A stretch of DNA of 64,000 bases. It comes from Eikenella halliae. GTDB taxonomy: Bacteria; Pseudomonadota; Gammaproteobacteria; Burkholderiales; Neisseriaceae. Under the pieces are notes generated by a model, which saw only the letters and a program-made list of their open reading frames with translations, was not told the DNA's origin and made no database searches. A program made the position numbers and the translations under genes. The stretch lies in assembly GCF_001648475.1 (NCBI RefSeq), contig NZ_LXSQ01000007.1:1-64000 (forward strand). The letters run 5' to 3'. Of this stretch, positions 15,707 through 23,400 are shown one piece after another. Numbering within the stretch: position 1 is the first letter of the stretch; every line of letters starts with the position of its first letter.

Positions 15707-15805
15707 GCGAAAGACCCGGTGAAGGCGAGGCAGATGGCGTGGTTGCGGGAGACAGGAGTAATTGGGGAGGGGAGGAGGTGGTAGAGGGAGGGGGAAAGAA
15801 AGGGG

Positions 15806-15835
15806 GGCTACCTGAAAATCTTTCAGGTAGCCTCT
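15806..15835. terminator. Tight inverted DUS hairpin
   Basis: 12-base stem with a 3-base loop (15806-15817, 15821-15832), between two convergent genes. Confidence 0.65.
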
Positions 15836-15913
15836 TCTATTTCTATACTGTACTCACCATATCAATAGTTGTATGAAACAGAAAAATAAACATCAATATC
15901 TATAAATAATAAA

Positions 15914-16585
15914 CTATTTATTCCTCAATATTTCAATCAAGGCGGCTTTAGATTGATAGAAGTCCAAATCGAACAATGCAATACCTAGATGTTTGCAGTA
16001 TTCCTCTACCATTTCTACCGTAAGCCGGTTTTTTTTCAATCTTTCGTTGTATTTTTCTGTTTGCTCAAAAGGCAATGGCGTACCATATTCGGAAAATTCA
16101 ATGCGGCTAGTTTCTTTATAAAGTTGTATGATTCTAGCTTCGCACTCGTGACGAGAAATCGGCTTACTTCCGTCATACAAGCAAAATGAAACTATACCAA
16201 ATTCATCTTTCTTAAAATATGGTTTCAAATATATAGTTAAGGCTTTCACTTTCCATAACATTGCTTCGTATTCTACACAGGAAAAGTCTGTACCTTCCTT
16301 ATTGTTACCTATTAGCAATGACCAATTAGACTTAGTTTCTAATAGTAAATATTTAGAGGATCCAGTAATCTCAAGTGGGCTCAATAAATCTAATTTCTGA
16401 CTAAGGGAATATTCCTCATTAAGATACGATAACTTTGGTCTTAAGTTCTGATAAAAATCGCTTAAATCTATACGTCTTTTCAAATAAAACTCTAATGCTT
16501 TTTCAAATGGCGCTCCAATAAAATAAAACTGTTTTAGGCTTGGGTGGCCGTCTTTTGCAAGAAAAATATCTTTGTTTATATTCAT
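15914..16585 (-). CDS. Putative immunity protein of an orphan toxin tip
   Basis: 223 residues, AT-rich compared with its surroundings. It starts MNINKDIFLAKDGHPSLKQF and is hydrophilic with no signal or membrane segment. I do not recognise a family. It begins 3 bases after the stop of the toxin-like frame at 16589, the order usual for CDI toxin then immunity gene. I infer that it neutralises that toxin. Atypical base composition points to transfer. Confidence 0.55.
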   Translation of the reverse strand: MNINKDIFLAKDGHPSLKQFYFIGAPFEKALEFYLKRRIDLSDFYQNLRPKLSYLNEEYSLSQKLDLLSPLEITGSSKYLLLETKSNWSLLIGNNKEGTDFSCVEYEAMLWKVKALTIYLKPYFKKDEFGIVSFCLYDGSKPISRHECEARIIQLYKETSRIEFSEYGTPLPFEQTEKYNERLKKNRLTVEMVEEYCKHLGIALFDLDFYQSKAALIEILRNK

Positions 16586-16588
16586 AAC

Positions 16589-16864
16589 TTAGTCCGAGGT
16601 TTTTAAAATTACAATAGCATCTGGATCATTGCTTAACAACCTTGATGCATGTCCGGCTCCACGGTTCGAGCTGGTACGGTCGTATTCGACATAAATACGC
16701 CTCTTGGAGTCTGGTAAAGTGCCCTGAACATCCGGGCGACAGATCCCCACCCGGCACGATTGGCTGTTCACTTGCTGCTGGTTGATTCTAATATTTTCTG
16801 CATTCACCAAACGCAAATAGGTTACATCATTCTGCATGATTTGGTTTTGAGATGCACTTTCCAA
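16589..16864 (-). CDS. Orphan C-terminal toxin module (CDI/Maf type)
   Basis: 91 residues, far too short for an exported toxin. The sequence CRPDVQGTLPDSKRRIYVEY followed by DRTSSNRGAGHASRLLSNDP and a short hydrophobic end is like the last part of polymorphic toxins of the CdiA, Maf and Rhs families (Y-x-E-Y-D near 'S-N-R-G-x-x-H-x-x-R-I-L-S-N-D-P'). It has no VENN pretoxin part of its own. This fits an orphan tip that can replace the tip of tpsA by recombination. The activity is not certain; a nuclease is common for this type. Confidence 0.6.
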   Translation of the reverse strand: MESASQNQIMQNDVTYLRLVNAENIRINQQQVNSQSCRVGICRPDVQGTLPDSKRRIYVEYDRTSSNRGAGHASRLLSNDPDAIVILKTSD

Positions 16865-16897
16865 TTAAGGATGGAAGGGGGAAAAAGAGGAAGGAAG

Positions 16898-16929
16898 GGC
16901 TACCTGAAAGGTTTTCAAGTAGCCTTTTG
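16898..16929. terminator. Inverted DUS pair, one arm mutated
   Basis: GGCTACCTGAAA (16898-16909) faces TTTCAAGTAGCC (16913-16924). It separates the active CDI operon from the orphan toxin pair. Confidence 0.6.
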
Positions 16930-16981
16930 ACAGATCATGAATTACCGTGTAATCTGAATTTTATAATCTATTCCTGATAAA

Positions 16982-17473
16982 TTATTTGTAATATTCCATA
17001 TCTATAATAAATTTACCATATGCAAATATATCAAATATATATTTATCTAAAACATCAAACTCCAATATTGGATCATCTAAATCTGCATCATTTTTATTAC
17101 TTAAATCACAGTGTATTTCTATATTATTTGAAAAGAATATTTTAAATATTTTATTATCAAATTTAATATCAATCAAACTTTGCAAATTAAAGATAGAAAA
17201 ATTAAAACTATATACATCAATATCGTCACTATTAATTAGTGTACAATCGCATCTAATTATTTCCCAATAGCAATCTCTAATACCTATTTTTTTTGATCCT
17301 AAAATAATAGTTTTTTCTTTCTGAAGAATACTTTTTTTTGATATCTGATTACCAAAATCAAAATACAACATAGAGCCAAGATATCCTCCAGCATTAAAAC
17401 ATTTTTCATTTTTAAAATCATTTTTAATTATTTCAATAAATTCCAAAAACTTATTATTAATAATACGTTCCAT
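16982..17473 (-). CDS. Putative CDI immunity protein
   Basis: 163 residues, very AT-rich and rich in Ile, Asn, Asp and Lys. Its ATG lies inside the last codons of the giant tpsA gene (17-base overlap), exactly where a cdiI gene is expected. It starts MERIINNKFLEFIEIIKNDF, is acidic, and has no signal or membrane segment. No family recognised. Two runs of eight T (near 17287 and 17331) lie in the coding part. I infer that it binds and blocks the toxin tip of the 17457-25865 protein in the cytoplasm. Confidence 0.65.
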   Translation of the reverse strand: MERIINNKFLEFIEIIKNDFKNEKCFNAGGYLGSMLYFDFGNQISKKSILQKEKTIILGSKKIGIRDCYWEIIRCDCTLINSDDIDVYSFNFSIFNLQSLIDIKFDNKIFKIFFSNNIEIHCDLSNKNDADLDDPILEFDVLDKYIFDIFAYGKFIIDMEYYK

Positions 17474-20400
17474 TTTTTACCTCTTTTGCAATATCTAAAA
17501 TATCCTGATAATTTAAATTTCTTCCCATCTTTCTACTCTCTCGTTCCACTGCCCTACCTAGCTCACGTCGCTGTATACTGGTTAATCTAGTTTCTCTCGC
17601 AGCATCCCGTACCTGTTTATCTTGACTAACATTTGATCTCGGTCTTCCCTTCCGTTGTTTATTATTGCCATCGTCATCTGGTGGCATAGGGGCTCCAGCA
17701 ACTGATTGACTTACTGGTTGCTGTGGTTGCGGACGTGGCTGTATCGGTTTTGGAGCTGCAGTGCTGCCTTGTCCTTCATCATTACTTTCCGAGTGAAATA
17801 ACCCAGAAATCCAGTTACGGAAACCTATCCATGCGCGTGCAAGACCTGAACTCTCCTCATCTCCTCCATATGGACTATTATTCCTTCTCTGGTTTCTATA
17901 GTAATTATTTAGAAGCACTTGATTATTTTCCACCGCATTCTGCCCAATCACCCCGGACACCTGCGCATTGAACGACGACCCGTTTCCTCCGCTCGCACCC
18001 ACCACGGAAGCGACGGCGCTGCTGATGCTGCGGATCTCTTCTTTGATGTTTTCAGGTAGCCTGTTGGGATCAAACTGCCCGGTAACGGGATCGTTGTAGC
18101 TGACGCCGTCGTTATATTGCTCGGCCATCCATTGGGCGCTCTTCTCGGCAGCAACGGCACTGCTGCCGCCCAGCAGGGGATCGCTGTGGTTGGCATAGGC
18201 CAAGGCGGCGCCGAGCACGAAATGGGCGACGGCTTGGGCGGCTTCGTTTTTGTTTTCGCCATGGCCGACGCTGCGGCCAACGGCTTCTGCGGCATAGGGG
18301 GCGAGGGTGTTGGCGGCTACCTGAAGATCACCCTGCCCGCCAAGCGCGCCGGTAATCAAGGTAGTGGCGGCATTGAGTGCCCGGGACTTGCGACCGCCGA
18401 TACCCCAGTCGACGGCTTGCTGGTCGGCAGCATAATAGTCGGGGTCGTTCTGCCGCAGATACTGCTGCTTACCGCTTTCGTTTAGCTGGAGATAGGCTTC
18501 GTAGCTGCCGTCGTTTTGGGCTTGCAGGTCGGTTTCATAGCGTTTGCGGTGCTCCTGCCGCTCTTTGGCGGCATCTGCAGCCATTCTACTTCTGAATGTT
18601 TGCACGCCGCTGCCGATGTCGGCGGTGGCTTTGGACACGATCTGCTGCCGCTGCAATACGGCTTCGAGATCGGGCAATGCCTCAGCTTGCTGATGGGCGG
18701 TGGCGGCGTCGCTGTGGATGCCGATTTCTTGGGCGGTGGTATTGCGTCCGCCGATGTTGAGGATACCGTCGCTGAGAGTGGCGTAGGTGGTGCCTTGGCT
18801 TTGCCCTTCGTCGTGCTGCGGCAGGGCAGTCGGGTGGCTGAAATCACTCTTCATGCTGCTGCCGGCAGCTTCGGAGGCACGGGTGAAGGCGTTTTGGCTG
18901 CCGTTGCCGGGGTTGTCGGTTTTGCTGCCGTAGCCGGCGCTGAGGCCGGTGCTGTCGGCGCGGTAGCTGCTGTGGTTTTCGAGGTTCTCGAAGGTGAGGC
19001 GGTTGGCGGTGAGTTGGTTTTGCTGTTTGGGGGCGGTGGAGGCGATGGCGCCGCCTTTGAGGTGGACGCTGTCGGCTTGGATGTGGTAGCCGCCGTCGCC
19101 GGCAAACAGGCCGCTTTGTTGGCCGACGCTGCGGCTGTGGCCTTCGCTGCTGCTCTTGTTGTAGTTGGCGGAAACGTTCCAGGCGGTGCCCCAGGCTACC
19201 TGAACGCGCAGGCCGCCGCCGGTTTGTTTGCTCTCTTGGTCGAGGCTGTCTTGCGGGCTTTCGATGGCGAGTTTGCCGCCGATGTCGGCGTCGATGCGCC
19301 GGGCGTGGGCTTGGGCGCCGTAGAGGGTGGTGTCGCGGCGGCTTTTGAGTTGGATTTGGTCGGCTTGCAGGACGGTGGGGGCGTGGTTGGCGGCGTCGAG
19401 GCGGTTGTGGCCTTTACCGTAGCTGGCTTCGGCGTAGATATAAACGCCGAACGAGGCGCCGAGGGAGACGCCAACGCCGACTTGGACGCCGGCATTGCGG
19501 TTTTTGCCGTCGGCATGGCGGATGTCTTGCCCGGATTGGAGCAGGATGTCTCGGGCGGAATCGAGGCGCAGGGTGTCGGCAGCTTGGGCTTGGGTGCCCT
19601 GCAGCCGGATGTCGCCTTCGCGGCTGTGCAGGCGGATGTTTTCCGCGGCCAAGCGGCTGCCTTGGTGGTGGCGGTAGCTGTCGTTCTGCTCTTTGCTGGC
19701 GGTTTTGAAGCCGAAGCCGGCTTCAACCGAAATCAGGGCGGCGCCTTGCTGTTTGCTGGCGCCGGCAGCTTGATTGAGTGCATTGGCTTTGGCGGCTTCG
19801 GCCACTTTGCCGACGGAATCGTACAGCTGGTAGCCTTGGGCGCCGGCGGCCAATCCTTGCAGGGCGCGGGTGCGGTCGTCGGCTTTGCTCTTGGCGGCGC
19901 CTTCGGCGGCGTTGACCAGGTCGATCAGCGGGGAGGGGATTTTGGCGAAGGTGCCGATTTTGACGTCGCGCTCGGACTGGTGGCGGCTGCCAGTGTTGTC
20001 GGCGGCGCTGATGTCGATGCTTTGGGCGCTGATGTCAATGTCTTTACGGGCGACGATGTCGCTGCTCTGCTGGCGGTAGGCGCCGCCGGCATCGATGGTA
20101 ACGCTGCCGTCCAGGCTGCCGAGTTGGCTCTTGGCTTGGCTCAGCTGGCCGGCACGGCTGCGGCGGGTGTTTTTCATCCAGCCGCTGAAGTGCTCGGTGT
20201 CGGAGATCACAGCGCTGCCGATGCCGCTGCTGATTTGGGTTTCGCTGCTGTCTAGGGTATTGGCGGCGGAGCCGACGCGGATGTCGCGCCCGGCCGACAG
20301 CTGCAGATCGTGCTGGGCCACCACGCTGCTGCCGGTGATGTTGAGATCGCCGGTTTGCGCCTGCAGCAGGGCTCTGCCGCCGGAAGAGAGGCTGGTGCCG

Positions 20401-23400
20401 GTGATTTGGCTGATGCTGCCTTGGGCGTTGCCGGTGTCGTTGAAGGTGCCGAACGGGGTGAGGTGGTCGCGGTTGTCGATGGAGAAACCGCTGCGCCGGC
20501 TGCGGCCGCTTTGGTTTTGGGTATCGACCGCGAAGCCCAAATCAATGCTGTCTTTAGCGGCCAGGAGGGTGTCGCCTTCGGAAGAAAGTTTGGCACCTTG
20601 GCTGCGGATGCTGCCTTGGGTGGCGGCGATGGTGAGCTGTTTGCCGGCACTGGCGGAAGTGACCACGGCTTCGCGGCTGCTGACGTCTTGGCTGAGGCTG
20701 CTGCGGCTGCGGCCGCCGGAAACGGTGACGGCGGTGATGGCGGCTTGGGCGGCCTTGTCTGAGGCGCTGCTGCGCTGCATCCAGTTGCCGACGATGCTGT
20801 CGCTGTAGCCGCCGCCCTGCATGGAGCGGTCCCAAGCGTGTTTGCCGGCGGTGTAGGCATCGTAGGTCACGCCGAGGGCGAAGCCGGATTGTTTGCTGTG
20901 CGCTTCGCGGTGGCTGCTGCTGTCTGTATAGGCGGCATTCAGGTTGACTTCGCTGCCCTGCAGGTGCAGGTTGCCGCCGGCAGCCAGCCGGGCGGCTTCG
21001 GCAATCAGTTGGCGCTCGGCCGCAATGGTGGTGTCGCCGCGGATGCTGCCGATTTGGCTGAGGGTCAGGCTTTGGCTGCTGCCCTGCTGTTCGGTATGCT
21101 GCCGGGATTTGGCATAACCGGCGCCGGCCACGCCGTCTTTGAAGGAGGCGGTCAGGCCGGAACGTGTGCGCTCGTGGCTTTCGTGGTCTTGGTAATGGTT
21201 GCGGGCGGCGGTCAGGTCGATGCGGCCGCCGGCGGCAATCACGGTTTTGTCTTGGGCGATCACGTTGCTGCCGCGCACCGACACATCCCGCCCGGCAGAC
21301 AGGACAACCTGCTCTCCGGTGATGGTGCTGCCTTGGGCTTCGTCGTGTCGGCGCCGGTAATGGTCTTGACGGGTTTTGCTGCGGAACAGGTTGCGGTTTT
21401 TGCTATATACCGATTCGTCCAAATCCAGCGTCCGGCGGCCTTCGCCGATCATCAAGCTGTTTTGCGCCTGAATGTGTACTTTGCCTTGGCCGCCGGAGAG
21501 TTCGGCCTGCCGCAGGCTGACGTCGCGGCCGGACAGGATCAGGCTGCCGTCGGTGTGGATTGTGCTGCCGGCTTCGGCGCTTTGGTGCACATGGCGGTGG
21601 TTGCGGTCGGAGAGGCTATCTGAAGATTCGTGCCGCGCCAGTCCCACCGTGCCCAGATTGAGCGCATTGCCTGCCTGCAAGACGGTTTGGCCGCCTGCTG
21701 ACCGGTTGGCAATCTCCGCCCCATCCGCCTGCAGATTGTGCGCGGCATCCACCACCAGTTGCCCGCCTTCGCCGCCGGTGACATACAGCCCGGCCACCCA
21801 GTCCAATACGGTGCGGCCGTTGTGCGCATCGCCGGTGGTGGAGGTGATGCTGATGAGGTTGATGTTTTGCGCCTGCAGCAGCAAGGCGTCTTCGGCGCTG
21901 ATCCGGCCGCCGGTGTTGTTCAGGGTGTCCTGCGCCTGCAGTCGGACTTTGCCGCCTTGGATGCTGCCGCGGTTGTCCAGGTTTTGCGCGCCCAGATCCA
22001 CGATGCGGCGGCCGGCGATGGCGCCGCCGTTGTCCAAGCGGTCTAGCTGCCCGAGGCGGATCTGCTCGGCACTGATCAAGCCGCCGGCACGGTTGACGTC
22101 GCCCTGCCGGGCCAATACGTACACTTTGGGCACCAATACGGTATGGCGGCTGCCGTCGGCCAAGGTGACGGTTTGGTTTTCCAGCCAGACAATGTCGCTG
22201 GTGAGACGGGCTACCTGCTCGCGGCTCAGCGCAATGCCGGGCACCAGATTTTGGGCGCGGGCGAAGGTGATGCCGGCATCCATCAGGGCTTTGAACTGCT
22301 CTTCGTCGTTCTGATAGCCGTCCAGCCGGCGGTAGCCGGTGAGGCGGGCGATCTGTTCGTTGATCAGGCGCTGTTCGTAGTAACCGTCGCCCAGCCGTTT
22401 GTGGATCTGGTCGGAATCGGTGGTCAGCGCCTGCAGCATATAGTCGCTGTTGAGCCATTTGCGGTAGTCGGCAAAGGCGGGATCGGTTTCGATCAGGTAG
22501 CCTGCGCGATTGGGGTCGATGCTGTACAGGCTGCTGGTGGGCAGGCTGCCTTTGTCGGCCAAGCTGTGAATCTGCTGTGGCAGCGGAGGCCGGCTGCCGG
22601 CGGTATCGGCCTGTTCGGTGCCGACCGGTTGGGTATGACCGGCCAGCTTGGCGCTGCTGCCCTCCACGGCAGAGATGGGCGCGCTGAAGTCGTAGTGGGT
22701 TTCCTGCACCGAATCCATGGAAGCCCGGCCTTGGTCGAACCGGATTTTGCGCTTGCCGGTGCCCCATTTGCCGTGGCGGTCGAACGAACCGGCTTGGGAG
22801 CTGCCGCTGGTAACAAACTGTTCGGTGGCCTGCCTGGCCGGGTTGTTGAGGGTCAGGCCGCGGCCTTCCTGTATCTGCCCGCCGGCCAAGATAAAGCTGT
22901 TGTCGTTGTTCCAAGTGCTGCCTTCGATCTGCAGATCGCCGCCGATCAGGATTTCGGCCGGTTTGTTTTCGGTAATCCGCTCTTTGACCACCGATTCGGT
23001 GTAGTCGTAGCGGCGCAGGTCTTTGACGGCCCCGCCGCCGAAGTGCTGATGCCTGCCGTCGTTGAAATACAGATCCAAATTTTTATCAGACTGGCTGTAG
23101 TGCCCGTCCACGCCGTCGGTAAAGAACGGATCAGGTTGGCCGACATAGCCGAAAGCGGTCACGCTCCTGCTGCGCTCGACATAGGTTTCGGTGGCAAAGT
23201 GCGGATTGAGGTTATCCAGCTGTCGGGCGGCAATCCGGCCGCTGCCTTTGGCTTCGATGCGGGCACTGCTGTTGGTCAGGGTGTCGGCTATGCCGACGGC
23301 CTGCTGCTTGCCGTCCAGTGTGCCGCCAATAAACAGGCGGCCTTCGCTGGCGATCAGGGCGCCTTCGCGGTTGGTAATGTGGCCGGCGCCGATGTCCAGC

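Noticed and set aside
18516..20255. 579-codon plus-strand frame opposite tpsA
   Set aside because: It is the antisense of tpsA in GC-rich sequence, with low-complexity Gly/Ala/Val composition and no start signal. The same holds for the 609-codon frame at 22143-23972.
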